DNA from: Candidatus Denitrolinea symbiosum
Lineage (GTDB): Bacteria > Chloroflexota > Anaerolineae > Anaerolineales > Villigracilaceae
Direction of reading: 5' to 3'
DNA: 64,000 nt
NCBI GenBank assembly: GCA_017312345.1
Contig: BLAA01000001.1
Coordinates: 558,001-622,000 of the forward strand
The notes beneath the pieces are model-generated. The model was not told the origin of the DNA, did no database searches, and saw only the letters and a list, made by a program, of their open reading frames with translations. Of this stretch, positions 18,618 through 26,937 are shown one piece after another. The translations under genes and the position numbers were made by a program. Every line of letters starts with the position of its first letter. The first letter of the stretch is position 1.

Positions 18618-19411
18618 AACCCGCCTGGAAAGTTTATTGGACGATACTGATCGCCGCCCTGTTTGTCTTTGCCTGTTCCCCCGCGCCGACTCCGCCTTCC
18701 CTGCCGACGGACGCGCCCCTCCCGCCGCCCGCCGCGACCTCCGTCCCGTTCTATCTGAACCTGACGCTGAATCCCACCGACAAAAACGAGACGGGACAGG
18801 ACCCCGCCGACTACACCGTCGCCGCGCAAATCCCCACGCTGACCGGCAGCGACGATCCTCGCGTGACGGCCTTCAACGCCCTGGCCGCCTCCATCGTCCA
18901 GCAGGGCGTGGACGAGTTCAAATCCACCATGACCGACCTCCAGCCCCTGCCCGACATCGGCGCGGCCAGCGGATATACCTTGAAATACACGTCGCTTTCC
19001 GCGCAGCCGGGATACGTCAGCATCAAGTTCGAATCGGAGGGATATGTCGAGGGGATGGCGCACCCGTACCACGTCTCCCGCTCGCTCAACTACGACCTGG
19101 AGACGGGGGAGGAGATCAGCCTGGATTCCCTCTTCACGTCGGACTCGTCCTACTTGCAAGTCATCGCCGATTATTGCGCCGCCCAACTCCAGACGCGCGA
19201 TATCGGCTTCACGGATATATTCACCGACGGCGCGAAACCTACCGCCGAGAATTACCAGGTCTGGAACATCACCCCCGACGGCCTGCTGATCACGTTCAAC
19301 GAATACCAGGTCGCGCCGTACGCCGCGGGCCCGCAGACGGTCCTCGTCCCCTACGCGGAACTCGCCTCCATCATCAACCCGCAGGGCGCGCTGGCTGGCT
19401 ACCTGCCGTAA
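18614..19411 (+). CDS. Lipoprotein with DUF3298-like domain
   Basis: 265-aa exported lipoprotein: signal helix ending FVFAC (lipobox) and a Pro/Thr-rich linker. A globular part follows with a conserved sequence like RsiV-type DUF3298 domains (YHVSRSLNYDLETGEEISLD and VWNITPDGLLITFNEYQVAP). The ATG overlaps the helicase stop (ATGA). Related domains occur in extracellular parts of anti-sigma factors, but no sigma factor is nearby. Role unknown. Confidence 0.85.
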   Translation: MKPAWKVYWTILIAALFVFACSPAPTPPSLPTDAPLPPPAATSVPFYLNLTLNPTDKNETGQDPADYTVAAQIPTLTGSDDPRVTAFNALAASIVQQGVDEFKSTMTDLQPLPDIGAASGYTLKYTSLSAQPGYVSIKFESEGYVEGMAHPYHVSRSLNYDLETGEEISLDSLFTSDSSYLQVIADYCAAQLQTRDIGFTDIFTDGAKPTAENYQVWNITPDGLLITFNEYQVAPYAAGPQTVLVPYAELASIINPQGALAGYLP

Positions 19412-19454
19412 ACGCAAAAATGGGGGGAATGGCTCGGAGTAACTAATGACAGCA

Positions 19455-19481
19455 GTAGAGCGAGATGGTATCTCGCTCTAC
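19455..19481. repeat. Dispersed hairpin, GTAGAGCG family
   Basis: 27-nt near-perfect palindrome with arms GTAGAGCGAGAT / ATCTCGCTCTAC, between convergent genes. Same family as 49645-49669, 58225-58251 and 59021-59047; probably acts as a two-way terminator. Confidence 0.85.
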
Positions 19482-19528
19482 ATCATTTGTTTGAACCCAT
19501 TACCCAAAAATGAAGTCCGGGTCTTTTG

Positions 19529-20185
19529 TCATCCATAACTGGGCGTATCCCCGATGATCTCCCAGCCGCGTTCCAGCGCGGTGGACTTCAACTTCTCGTC
19601 GGGATAAACCGCCACAGGATGTTCGGCGTGTTCGAGCAGGGGGATGTCCTGCTCGGTGTCGCCGTAGGCAAAGTCCACGCGCGCCGCGTTCAGGCGTTGC
19701 AGCACTTTTTCGATTTTGTGTTCCGCCGCCGCCAGGTCTCCCGCGACCCGCACGCGTCCATTCCGATATTCGACCGGCGTGCCGATGGTCTGCGCGCCGA
19801 CGCGCCGCGCGAACGGCTCGATGATCGGCTCGACCACGCTGCTCGCGATGTAGACTTGCGCGCCGTTTTGCCGATGTTCGACCAGGCGCGCGATCACGTC
19901 CTCGCGGCGTTTGACCCACAGGTCGTGTTCGACGGCCCATTCGCCGATTTCCTGCATCTTCTCTGGGGTGGCGTTCCGCACCAGGGACAGGCTGTTGACC
20001 ATCAAGCCCTGTCCCCATTTCTGCCAGTCAATCCAGCGGCGTTTCGCCAGAAAATAAGACGGCGCGATCGAAGCCATGTAGAGTTTTGCCTGCCACTTGC
20101 TCTGGCGATGTCTCACCCAATCCACCAGTCCCAGCACCGGCGAGCCGGTACTGAGCGTTCCCATCATGTCTGAAATGACGATCAT
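19529..20185 (-). CDS. HAD-like phosphatase with altered motif I
   Basis: 218-aa protein resembling PSP-type HAD phosphatases. Motif I reads ISDMMGTLS: the nucleophile Asp6 is present, but the residue two positions on (general acid/base, normally Asp) is Met8. Motif II is the Ser pair in IASSVVEP, a Lys follows (HKIEKVL), and motif IV is YGDTEQDIPLLEHA. A GAGGAAA site precedes the ATG. With the acid missing, hydrolysis may be slow, or the enzyme may be a phosphotransferase or a binder. Substrate unknown. Confidence 0.82.
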   Translation of the reverse strand: MIVISDMMGTLSTGSPVLGLVDWVRHRQSKWQAKLYMASIAPSYFLAKRRWIDWQKWGQGLMVNSLSLVRNATPEKMQEIGEWAVEHDLWVKRREDVIARLVEHRQNGAQVYIASSVVEPIIEPFARRVGAQTIGTPVEYRNGRVRVAGDLAAAEHKIEKVLQRLNAARVDFAYGDTEQDIPLLEHAEHPVAVYPDEKLKSTALERGWEIIGDTPSYG

Positions 20186-20313
20186 GTTTCCTCTATTGTT
20201 TGTACACGGATTTCACGGAAACGGCGGACTTTCACAGATCTTTTAAATTTTTCCGTGCAAATCTTCAAAGTCCGCGTCATCCGTGTACCAAACCAAGACA
20301 AATTAAAGAGTCG

Positions 20314-20898
20314 CTACTCCGCCTCCCGCATCCAGCGCTTCACCGCCTCCTGTGGATGACGGTGATTCGCCAGCGCGTCCAGCAGTTTTTCGGGGTCGGA
20401 TTCGCAGCACAGGGCATCGCGGTGTTCGCGGAAGATGAAGCCCTCGTCAACGGCGTGATCCACCATGGCGAGCAGCGGCGCGTAATAATTGCGGAGGTTG
20501 AGCAGGCCGATCGGTTTTTGGTGCGCGCCGGTCTGCGCCCAGGTGATGGTCTCGAACAACTCGTCGAACGTGCCGAAACCGCCGGGCAGGGCAATGAAGC
20601 CGTCGGAGAGGGCGTTCATGCGAGCCTTGCGCGCGTGCATGTCTTCGGTCACGTCCATGCGCGTCAAACCGGCGTGCGCCAGCGGGTTGGTGTGCATCGA
20701 AGGGATGATCACGCCGACCGCCTCGCCGCCCGCCTCCAGCGCGCCGTCGGCGACCGCGCCCATCAGTCCCGTCTTGCCGCCGCCGAAGACGAGTCGCATC
20801 CCGCGCCGGGCCAGGACGCGGCCCATCGTCCGCGCGCCCGCCAGATAGTCCGCGTGGACCGAATCGGACGATCCGCAAAAAACGCAAATGGATTTCAT
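20314..20898 (-). CDS. LOG-family cytokinin-activating-type phosphoribohydrolase
   Basis: 194-aa Rossmann-like enzyme of the LOG (lysine decarboxylase-like) family, which cleaves ribose-5-phosphate from nucleoside monophosphates. It starts MKSICVFCGSSDS, has the nucleotide-binding GGGKTGLMGAVADGAL, and carries the signature PGGFGTFDELFETITWAQ (PGGxGTxxE). In bacteria such proteins often act as purine nucleotide hydrolases. Its -10-like TTAAAG lies 7 nt before the ATG with no ribosome site. Confidence 0.93.
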   Translation of the reverse strand: MKSICVFCGSSDSVHADYLAGARTMGRVLARRGMRLVFGGGKTGLMGAVADGALEAGGEAVGVIIPSMHTNPLAHAGLTRMDVTEDMHARKARMNALSDGFIALPGGFGTFDELFETITWAQTGAHQKPIGLLNLRNYYAPLLAMVDHAVDEGFIFREHRDALCCESDPEKLLDALANHRHPQEAVKRWMREAE

Positions 20899-21001
20899 GT
20901 CGCAACTTTAACCCAATTTGGCAAAACGCGCCATGTTAGAGTTGTATTAGTCAAAGCGCCGTATGCTTGACTCGCCAAATTGAAGGATTACAATTCAGGC
21001 G

Positions 21002-21904
21002 ATGGACTACAAAGACTATTACAAAATTCTCGGCGTGGAGCGCAAAGCCGGCGCGGACGACATCCGCAAGGCCTATCGCAAACTCGCGCTCAAATATCAT
21101 CCCGACCGCAACCCCGGCGACAAGGCCGCCGAGGAGCGCTTCAAGGAAGTCAACGAAGCCTACCAGGTCTTGAGCGACGAGCAGAAGCGCGCCCGCTACG
21201 ACCAACTCGGCAGCGCCTACTCCAACTGGCAGGGACGCGGCGCGCCGGGCAACTTCGATTGGGGACAATGGACGACCGGCGGTCAACGCGTGAACGTGGA
21301 AGACCTGAACGACCTGTTCGGCGGCGCGGGCGGGGACGCGTTCTCCGAATTCTTCCGCTCGATCTTCGGCGGGATGGGCGGCGCGTCTGCCCGGACCCCG
21401 GGCCGGGCGCGCCAGGCAACGGGCTACCAGCAGCCCCTCGTCATCTCGCTCGAGGAGGCCTTCAACGGGACGACTCGCCAGTTGCAGTCCGAGGCGCGCC
21501 GCGTGCAGGTGAAGATTCCCCCCGGCGTGCGGACCGGCTCCAAAGTGCGCGCGGCCGGCGCGGGTCCCAGCGGCGCGGACGTGTACCTCATCATCGAGAT
21601 CGCGGACGACCCGCGCTTCGAAATTGACGGCGACAACCTCCGCGCAACCGCCAGCGTGGACGCGTTCACCGCCATGCTCGGCGGCCAGGCCGAAGTGGAG
21701 ACGATGACCGGCAAGGTCAAGTTGACCATTCCCGCCGGGACGCAGCCCGACCAGGTCTTCCGCCTCGCGGGGCGCGGGATGCCGCACCTCAAAAACCGCA
21801 GCCAGAAAGGCGACTTGTTCGTGAAGTTGAAGGTTCAGGTGCCAAAGTATCTTTCCAACAAACAACGCGAATTGATCGAAGAAGCCTCGAAGATCAAATT
21901 TTAA
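21002..21904 (+). CDS. J-domain co-chaperone, CbpA-like (no zinc finger)
   Basis: 300-aa DnaK co-chaperone. The J domain is residues 1-70 ([20 protein letters not shown], with the HPD tripeptide in [17 protein letters not shown]). A Gly/Phe-rich linker follows, then two DnaJ C-terminal beta-domains ([20 protein letters not shown] and [20 protein letters not shown]). The CxxCxGxG zinc domain of DnaJ is absent, so it belongs to the CbpA class. A TACAAT box ends 7 nt before the ATG, so it is probably leaderless. No dnaK nearby. Confidence 0.94.
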   Translation: MDYKDYYKILGVERKAGADDIRKAYRKLALKYHPDRNPGDKAAEERFKEVNEAYQVLSDEQKRARYDQLGSAYSNWQGRGAPGNFDWGQWTTGGQRVNVEDLNDLFGGAGGDAFSEFFRSIFGGMGGASARTPGRARQATGYQQPLVISLEEAFNGTTRQLQSEARRVQVKIPPGVRTGSKVRAAGAGPSGADVYLIIEIADDPRFEIDGDNLRATASVDAFTAMLGGQAEVETMTGKVKLTIPAGTQPDQVFRLAGRGMPHLKNRSQKGDLFVKLKVQVPKYLSNKQRELIEEASKIKF

Positions 21905-21952
21905 GAACCTGTCTGTAAACGCGCGCCGCCTCGCATAAGAGACGTTCTCCAG

Positions 21953-21986
21953 GAGACTGTTTCTTAAGTACGCGGATGACGCGGAG
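21953..21986 (+). repeat. Dispersed repeat, copy 1
   Basis: About 34 nt starting GAGACTGTTTCTTAAGTACG, followed by degenerate ATCCGTG-type intergenic words up to about 22065. A near-identical copy lies inverted at 51949-51982. Confidence 0.8.
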
Positions 21987-22115
21987 TTGACGCATTCTCG
22001 CGGATGGAATCATTAAAAAATCCGTGCTTGTCCGTGCAATCCGTCAAATCCGTGTACAAAAAGGAGTGAAGAAACACTCTAACGTCGGCATAAGATGTCA
22101 AATGAAAGGAAAAGA

Positions 22116-23264
22116 ATGAAACGAATAGCAATTGCTTTATCGGTACTGGTTTTGGCAATGCTGGCCTGCTCGCTGGTTCAACCCGCCGCGCCGACCGCGC
22201 CGACCGCGCCGGTTGCGCCGGTCGTCCAGCCCCCGGCGCAATCCTCGGCCTCGGTCGTGAACTCGACGCAAAACCAGGAAGCGTTCGCGGCGCTCTTCCA
22301 AAACGTGAGCGCCGGCGTGGTCGCCATCAAGACGGTCGGCGCGCAGGCGGGCGCGCTCGGCTCGGGCTTCGTCTACGACGCGCAGGGACACATCGTCACC
22401 AACTACCACGTCGTGGAAGGCTCGAAGCAGGTGGAGGTGGACTTCACCAGCGGATTCAAAGCCTACGGGACGGTCATCGGCACGGACCTCGACTCGGACC
22501 TCGCCGTCGTCAAAGTGGACGCGCCCGCCGCGGAACTGCGCCCGCTCCCGCTCGGCGATTCGGACGCGCTGCAGGTCGGGCAGACGGTCATCGCCATCGG
22601 CAACCCCTTCGGGCTGAACAGCACCATGACGACCGGCATCGTTTCCGCGCTGGGACGCACGCTCGATTCGATGCACCAGACCTCCGGCGGAGGCGTCTTC
22701 ACCGCCGGCGACATCATCCAGACCGACGCGGCCATCAACCCCGGCAACTCGGGCGGTCCGCTCTTCAACCTGAACGGCGAAGTGATCGGAGTCAACCGCG
22801 CCATCCGCACGGTCAACTCCACCAACACGGGCGACCCGCTCAACTCGGGAATTGGGTTCGCAATCTCGTCGAACATCATCCGACGCGTCATGCCGAGCCT
22901 GATCCAAAACGGATATTACGACTATCCCTACCTCGGCCTCTCCTCGATGAACGACTTGAGCCTGCCGATCATCGAAGCGCTGGGGCTGAACAGCCAGACC
23001 GGGGCCTACGTGTTGGACGTGGCTAAAGGCGGTCCGGCCGACCAGGCTGGCCTCAAAGCGGGCAGCCAGAACACCAGCATCCAGGGACTGATGGCGGGCG
23101 GCGACCTCATCGTCGCCATTGACGGTCGTCCCATCCAGACCTTCGACGACCTCCTGCGCTACCTCATCAACAACAAAGCGCCGGGAGACGAAGTCACGCT
23201 CACCGTCCTGCGCGGCGATCAGACCGTGGATATCGTTGTCACGCTGGCGAAGAGGCCGAAATAA
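22116..23264 (+). CDS. HtrA/DegP-type serine protease lipoprotein
   Basis: 382-aa extracytoplasmic quality-control protease. An N-terminal signal has lipobox LAMLAC and an Ala/Pro/Thr linker. The trypsin-like domain has His98 (TNYHVVEG), Asp128 (SDLAVVKV) and Ser212 (NPGNSGGPLF). One PDZ domain follows (GAYVLDVAKGGPADQAGLKA ... DGRPIQTFDDLLRYL). The start at 22116 was chosen because AAAGGAAAAGA precedes it directly; the earlier in-frame ATG at 22095 has no such site. A strong terminator follows, so it is likely monocistronic. Confidence 0.95.
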   Translation: MKRIAIALSVLVLAMLACSLVQPAAPTAPTAPVAPVVQPPAQSSASVVNSTQNQEAFAALFQNVSAGVVAIKTVGAQAGALGSGFVYDAQGHIVTNYHVVEGSKQVEVDFTSGFKAYGTVIGTDLDSDLAVVKVDAPAAELRPLPLGDSDALQVGQTVIAIGNPFGLNSTMTTGIVSALGRTLDSMHQTSGGGVFTAGDIIQTDAAINPGNSGGPLFNLNGEVIGVNRAIRTVNSTNTGDPLNSGIGFAISSNIIRRVMPSLIQNGYYDYPYLGLSSMNDLSLPIIEALGLNSQTGAYVLDVAKGGPADQAGLKAGSQNTSIQGLMAGGDLIVAIDGRPIQTFDDLLRYLINNKAPGDEVTLTVLRGDQTVDIVVTLAKRPK

Positions 23265-23275
23265 AGAACGAAGAA

Positions 23276-23303
23276 GCCGCCGCTTTGAGCGGCGGTCTTT
23301 TTT
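23276..23303 (+). terminator. Terminator after the htrA-type gene
   Basis: 8-bp stem CCGCCGCT / AGCGGCGG with a 3-nt loop and a T-rich run to 23303. Confidence 0.92.
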
Positions 23304-23344
23304 ATATTTGTCCGAACCGCGCGGGAGAAGGTATAATCTCAGCG

Positions 23345-24151
23345 ATGCGAAACCGAGTGGTCATGGCCGCGTTAGTCGTGATTGCAATTGTGGCGGGCGT
23401 TTTGATCTATCTGAAGTTGACCCCATCCGGAGCGCGCTCCGGGCGGGTGTGGGATTTTCTGACCGACCCCGCGTCCCACGCGGATTGGAAACTGGCCGCC
23501 GGTTCGCGCTGCGGCTCCGCCCCCTTCATCTTCCCCACCGACGGGATGGCCGGCTTCCTCTGGGACGATTCCTTCCGCGTCGGCCACCGTCACCAGGGCA
23601 TTGACATCTTCGCCGGGACCGAGGCGGGCGTCGCCCCGGTTATCGCGGCCTACGACGGCTACCTCACCCGCCTCGCGGACTGGAAGTCCGCCGTCATCAT
23701 GCGCGTCCCCAGCGATCCGCTCTCTCCCGGCCGTCAGATCTGGCTCTACTACGCCCACATGGCCGCCGCGGACGGGACCTCTTTCATCGCCGAGGAATTC
23801 CCGCCCGGCGCGAGCGAAATCTTCGTCGCCGCGGGGACCTTCCTCGGCCGCCAGGGCGATTACTCCGGCGACCCAAACAATCCCGTCGGCGTCCACCTGC
23901 ATTTCTCCATCGTGAAAGACGACGGACAGGGGAATTTTATGAGCGAGTTATCCATCCGCAACACGTACGACCCCTCTCCGTATTTCGGCATCGAATTGAA
24001 CGCAAAGAACAACGACGGTCAGCCGCCTCTCTGTAACGCCCTGGCGCGGCTGCATTCCCCTCATTTTTTTTCATTCCGTTATTCCATTTCCCCGATTCAT
24101 CCCTTTTTTCAAGAGGAGGCATCATGGAATTCCGAGATAAAGTCGTACTGA
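23345..24151 (+). CDS. M23-family (lysostaphin-type) metallopeptidase
   Basis: 268-aa predicted secreted or membrane-anchored cell-wall peptidase. N-terminal anchor: MRNRVVMAALVVIAIVAGVL. The M23 zinc ligands are seen in HRHQGIDIFAG (HxxxD) and VHLHFSIV (HxH), with WLYYAHMAAADG between. I place the start at 23345 because a TATAAT box ends 7 nt before it. The last 35 or so codons (after PPLCNALARLH) are T-rich, look like intergenic sequence, and overlap the next gene by 28 nt. The 3' end may have been extended by a lost stop or frameshift. Confidence 0.85.
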   Translation: MRNRVVMAALVVIAIVAGVLIYLKLTPSGARSGRVWDFLTDPASHADWKLAAGSRCGSAPFIFPTDGMAGFLWDDSFRVGHRHQGIDIFAGTEAGVAPVIAAYDGYLTRLADWKSAVIMRVPSDPLSPGRQIWLYYAHMAAADGTSFIAEEFPPGASEIFVAAGTFLGRQGDYSGDPNNPVGVHLHFSIVKDDGQGNFMSELSIRNTYDPSPYFGIELNAKNNDGQPPLCNALARLHSPHFFSFRYSISPIHPFFQEEASWNSEIKSY

Positions 24152-24795
24152 TCACCGGGGCGGGAAAAGGCACAGGCCGCCAGGTGGCCGCCGCGTTCGC
24201 CGCGCAGGGAGCGCGCGTGGCCGCCAACGATATTTCGCCGCAAAGCCTGGACCTGCTGACGGCCGAACTCAACCTGAGCGGACAGTCCATCAAAACCTAC
24301 GTGGAAGACGTCGCCAAAAAGGTCGGGGTGCAGGCGCTCGTCAAACAGGTGGAGGACGACTTCGGCCGCATTGACATCCTCGTCAACCACGCTTCGGTCG
24401 AGCCGCACTCTCCCCTGCTCGATATGGACGAGTGGGACTGGCGCCGCACCCTCGACGTGAATGTGACCGCCGCCTTCCTCGCCATGCAATCGACAGGCCG
24501 CATCATGCGCGAACGCGGCGGCGGGGTCATCGTCAACCTGGCCTCCTTCTCCGGCGGCACAGTGGCGCTCGACCGTTCGGCCTACGTTACCAGTCTCTTC
24601 GGCCTCATCGGGCTGACGCGGCAGGCGGCGCGCGAACTGTTCGCCTATGGCATCCGCGTCCACGCGGTGGGACGCGGGCTGGGACGCTTCCAGAACACCG
24701 GCGCCACCGTCCCCGCGGACCTGTCGCGCGCGATCCTCTTCCTGTGCAGCCCGCGCGCCGCGCATCTCACCGGTCACATCGTCAACCTGCCGTAG
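24124..24795 (+). CDS. SDR-family protein lacking the catalytic lysine
   Basis: 223-aa short-chain dehydrogenase fold. The cofactor motif is TGAGKGTG at about residues 12-19, then NHAS (the NNAG equivalent), Ser in VNLASFSGG, and Tyr154. The YxxxK active site reads YVTSL, with Leu158 replacing Lys. The C-terminal part is also short. GGAGG lies before the ATG. It may be a non-catalytic or altered SDR; alternatively one codon change has inactivated it. Substrate unknown. Confidence 0.85.
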   Translation: MEFRDKVVLITGAGKGTGRQVAAAFAAQGARVAANDISPQSLDLLTAELNLSGQSIKTYVEDVAKKVGVQALVKQVEDDFGRIDILVNHASVEPHSPLLDMDEWDWRRTLDVNVTAAFLAMQSTGRIMRERGGGVIVNLASFSGGTVALDRSAYVTSLFGLIGLTRQAARELFAYGIRVHAVGRGLGRFQNTGATVPADLSRAILFLCSPRAAHLTGHIVNLP

Positions 24796-24830
24796 GCGGG
24801 ATAAAATTTCGCCTGAAGCCGGAGGCGCGC

Positions 24831-25292
24831 ATGGAACAACTGCTCGAATACCGCCAAAAACTGCTCGACCGCTACGAGGCCGCCGCGCGGGAGTTCCGCG
24901 AGGCCGTCGAAGCCGCGCCCCAGCCGGACATCCCGCGCGAGGCGGGCGGGTGGAACGTCCGCCAGATCGCGGCGCACACGCGCGACGTCGAGAAATTCGT
25001 CTACGGGGCGCGCGTCCGCCGCACGCTCGAGGAGGACGATCCGCTGTTCGAGAATTTCGACGGCGAGACTTACATGACCGAACATTACCGCGCCGACGAG
25101 CCGCTCGCTTCGATCCTCGACGAGCTGGCGGCCTCCGTCCGAGACAACGCGGCGCGCCTGCGGACTCTCCCTCCCGAGGCGTGGACGCGTCCCGGCCGTC
25201 ACGCGACGTACGGAGGCGGCTTCACCATCCAAGCCTGGGTGGAGCGCGCGCTGGCGCACATCGAGGAGCATTTGAAAACGGTGCAGGGTTAA
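24831..25292 (+). CDS. DinB-like four-helix protein
   Basis: 153-aa protein of the DinB/YfiT type (putative metal-dependent thiol transferase or hydrolase). The metal-binding-type histidines are visible in QIAAHTRDVEKF and ALAHIEEHLKTV. The GGWNVRQIAAH opening is typical of the family. A GGAGG site stands 6 nt before the ATG. It follows the SDR gene by 35 nt and may be co-transcribed, although a TAAAAT box at about 24801 could give an own promoter. Confidence 0.85.
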   Translation: MEQLLEYRQKLLDRYEAAAREFREAVEAAPQPDIPREAGGWNVRQIAAHTRDVEKFVYGARVRRTLEEDDPLFENFDGETYMTEHYRADEPLASILDELAASVRDNAARLRTLPPEAWTRPGRHATYGGGFTIQAWVERALAHIEEHLKTVQG

Positions 25293-25296
25293 ACAG

Positions 25297-25338
25297 AGAA
25301 CCCAGGTTTCTTTAAGAAAGCTGGGTTCTGAGTTTTTT
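25297..25338. terminator. Terminator hairpin after the DinB gene
   Basis: Arms AGAACCCAG-TTTCTT / AAGAAA-CTGGGTTCT with a short loop, then AGTTTTTTGG on the plus strand. It may serve both directions, since PAP2 is convergent. Confidence 0.75.
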
Positions 25339-25351
25339 GGCAGGTTGGAAT

Positions 25352-25370
25352 CCGAAAGTTCTACTTTCGG
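25352..25370. repeat. Dispersed palindrome CCGAAAGTTCTACTTTCGG, copy 1
   Basis: 19-nt near-perfect palindrome, downstream of convergent genes. Two further copies lie at 28790-28808 and 28832-28850. Confidence 0.85.
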
Positions 25371-25401
25371 CGATTCGTTCCGAGGCGGAACTTCGGGAAT
25401 C

Positions 25402-25959
25402 TTAAACCAACAAGGGCAGGAGGTTTCCGAGCCACGCCAGAAACGCGGGGGCGATCTTGAGGCCAATGATCCCCACGACGATTCCCAGCGCCATGCCCGC
25501 GACGACATCCGAAACATAGTGGACGCCCATCGCCACGCGCGCCAGCGCGACGAGCGGCGCCCAGACGCAGAGGAGAATCGCCAGCCAGCCGGGACCGAGT
25601 CCAAGAGCGAGGACGGCGATCAGGAAGGCGCGCGCCGCGTGTCCCGAGGGAAAGGAGTGCGGGTCGGTGTTGCGGTAGATGCCTCCCCATTCGCCTTCGG
25701 GACGGCGGCGGCGGACGGTGAATTTGACGGTCAGCACGATGACGGCGAGAATGGCAATGGCCGCGAAGAGGACGAGCGCCCAGCGTTTCCAAAACGGGTC
25801 GCCCAGCCGCCAGAGCAGGATCAGTCCCAGCCCCCAGAACCAGGAATCGCCCGAATGGGCAAAGAAGACCGCCAGCGCGCGGAGGAGGCCGGGCTTCTCA
25901 GCTACGCGCAGGCGGTCGGAGAGACGCGCGTCGAGTTCGAGGATGGAGCGGAAGGTCAT
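25402..25959 (-). CDS. PAP2-family membrane phosphatase
   Basis: 185-aa integral membrane lipid phosphatase (undecaprenyl-pyrophosphate or phosphatidic acid type). Motifs: KFTVRRRRPEGEW (KxxxxxxRP), FPSGHAARAF (PSGH) and ARVAMGVHYVSDVVAG (SRxxxxxHxxxD, with Ala in place of Ser). Helices lie around these motifs. Its ATG overlaps, as ATGA, the TGA that ends the extended frame of the upstream nucleotidyltransferase, which suggests the two were once translationally coupled. Confidence 0.93.
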   Translation of the reverse strand: MTFRSILELDARLSDRLRVAEKPGLLRALAVFFAHSGDSWFWGLGLILLWRLGDPFWKRWALVLFAAIAILAVIVLTVKFTVRRRRPEGEWGGIYRNTDPHSFPSGHAARAFLIAVLALGLGPGWLAILLCVWAPLVALARVAMGVHYVSDVVAGMALGIVVGIIGLKIAPAFLAWLGNLLPLLV

Positions 25960-26087
25960 TTCTTTTTGACGGGCGTTTTGGGTTTCGGATTTGCCTTTGC
26001 TTTCGGTTCGGCTTTTTTGGCCGCCGGTTTCTTCGCGGGGGCCTTCTTCACAGTCTCTTTGACGGCTGCCGCTTTCGCCGCTTTTCT
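25956..26087 (-). other. In-frame Lys/Ala-rich tail beyond a TAG stop
   Basis: Directly after the TAG of the nucleotidyltransferase gene the same frame stays open for 43 codons: RKAAKAAAVKETVKKAPAKK and on to TPVKKK, ending at TGA 25958-25956. The peptide is a histone-H1-like Lys/Ala/Pro tail, in character continuous with the KEKRAAKSA that precedes the stop. The TGA overlaps the PAP2 ATG. Read together, the TAG looks like a recent nonsense change, a readthrough site or a sequence error. Confidence 0.7.
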
Positions 26088-26888
26088 CTAGGCGGATTTG
26101 GCGGCGCGCTTCTCTTTGGCCTGCTGCGTTTCGAGGTCGGCGCGCAGGAGTTCGAGCTGGTGCGGCTTATCCACGTCCATGCACGGCTCGGCGCGCTCCC
26201 AGACAATGGCGCGGCCTTTGATGTTGAGCCGCCTGCAGACGTGTTCCACCAGTTCGTCGAGCGTGGCGCTGCGGGTGATCACTTTCCAGAAAGTGTCGAG
26301 GCCGACGAGGGAGGCTTGCCGCATCGGGGACTTGCGATTGCCGATCAACTGCTCCCAAAGATCGAGATGCTCCGTCGCCATGCGGACGTGGGTAAGGTTG
26401 ATGTCCGCGCCGCACAGGTCAATATCTTTAAGACGGGTGTAGGTGCGCTTCGAGCCGGGGAAGCGCGCCTCCATCACCTCGCGCGGGCAGACGCCATAGT
26501 AGATGTCGTCTCTCGTCTCCATGCACTTTGAGACCAGCCAGTCCACCATCTCGCCTTTGAGCGCGGGGATGTCGGACGAGACGATCAGGACGTATTCGGT
26601 CTTCGGATCGAGTTCGAGCGCCTTGTGGACGCCGGCCACGACGTTGGCGAGCATGCGTCCCTGGTTGGAGAGGTAGTGGACCGGCTTGGCGCTGACCAGT
26701 CCGCTTTTGGCGGAGAGGCCGACCAGGATGATTTCGTCCACCTGACGCGCGGCGTTGAGCGCGTCGAGCGTCCATTGGATCATCGGCTTGCCGGCGATGT
26801 CTATCAGGGCTTTGGAATCGCCTTTAGAATGGACATATAAGGGTTCTTCCGGTTGTGGAATTCCGCCTGCGGTGACAATGGCGTACAT
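26088..26888 (-). CDS. Nucleotidyltransferase, MobA/GlmU-like fold
   Basis: 266-aa predicted NTP transferase: starts MYAIVTAGGIPQPEEPLY, followed by the sugar- or cofactor-pyrophosphorylase signature SKALIDIAGKPMIQWTLDAL and the VSSDIPALKGEMVDWL metal-site region. I chose the start at 26888 because GGAGG sits 4 nt before it; an in-frame ATG lies 36 nt upstream. The C-terminus turns Lys/Ala-rich (QAKEKRAAKSA) and is cut by TAG with an open frame beyond. Together with the adjacent 301-aa gene it may form an operon. Substrate not identifiable. Confidence 0.85.
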   Translation of the reverse strand: MYAIVTAGGIPQPEEPLYVHSKGDSKALIDIAGKPMIQWTLDALNAARQVDEIILVGLSAKSGLVSAKPVHYLSNQGRMLANVVAGVHKALELDPKTEYVLIVSSDIPALKGEMVDWLVSKCMETRDDIYYGVCPREVMEARFPGSKRTYTRLKDIDLCGADINLTHVRMATEHLDLWEQLIGNRKSPMRQASLVGLDTFWKVITRSATLDELVEHVCRRLNIKGRAIVWERAEPCMDVDKPHQLELLRADLETQQAKEKRAAKSA

Positions 26889-26937
26889 ATAGCCTCCTTG
26901 GGTTTGCGATTTGGAGATCGTCAATCGAAACCGCGAA

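Noticed and set aside
24432-24830. Plus-strand frame running into the DinB gene
   Set aside because: Shadow of the SDR gene in another frame; GGAGG and ATG at 24831 give the real start.
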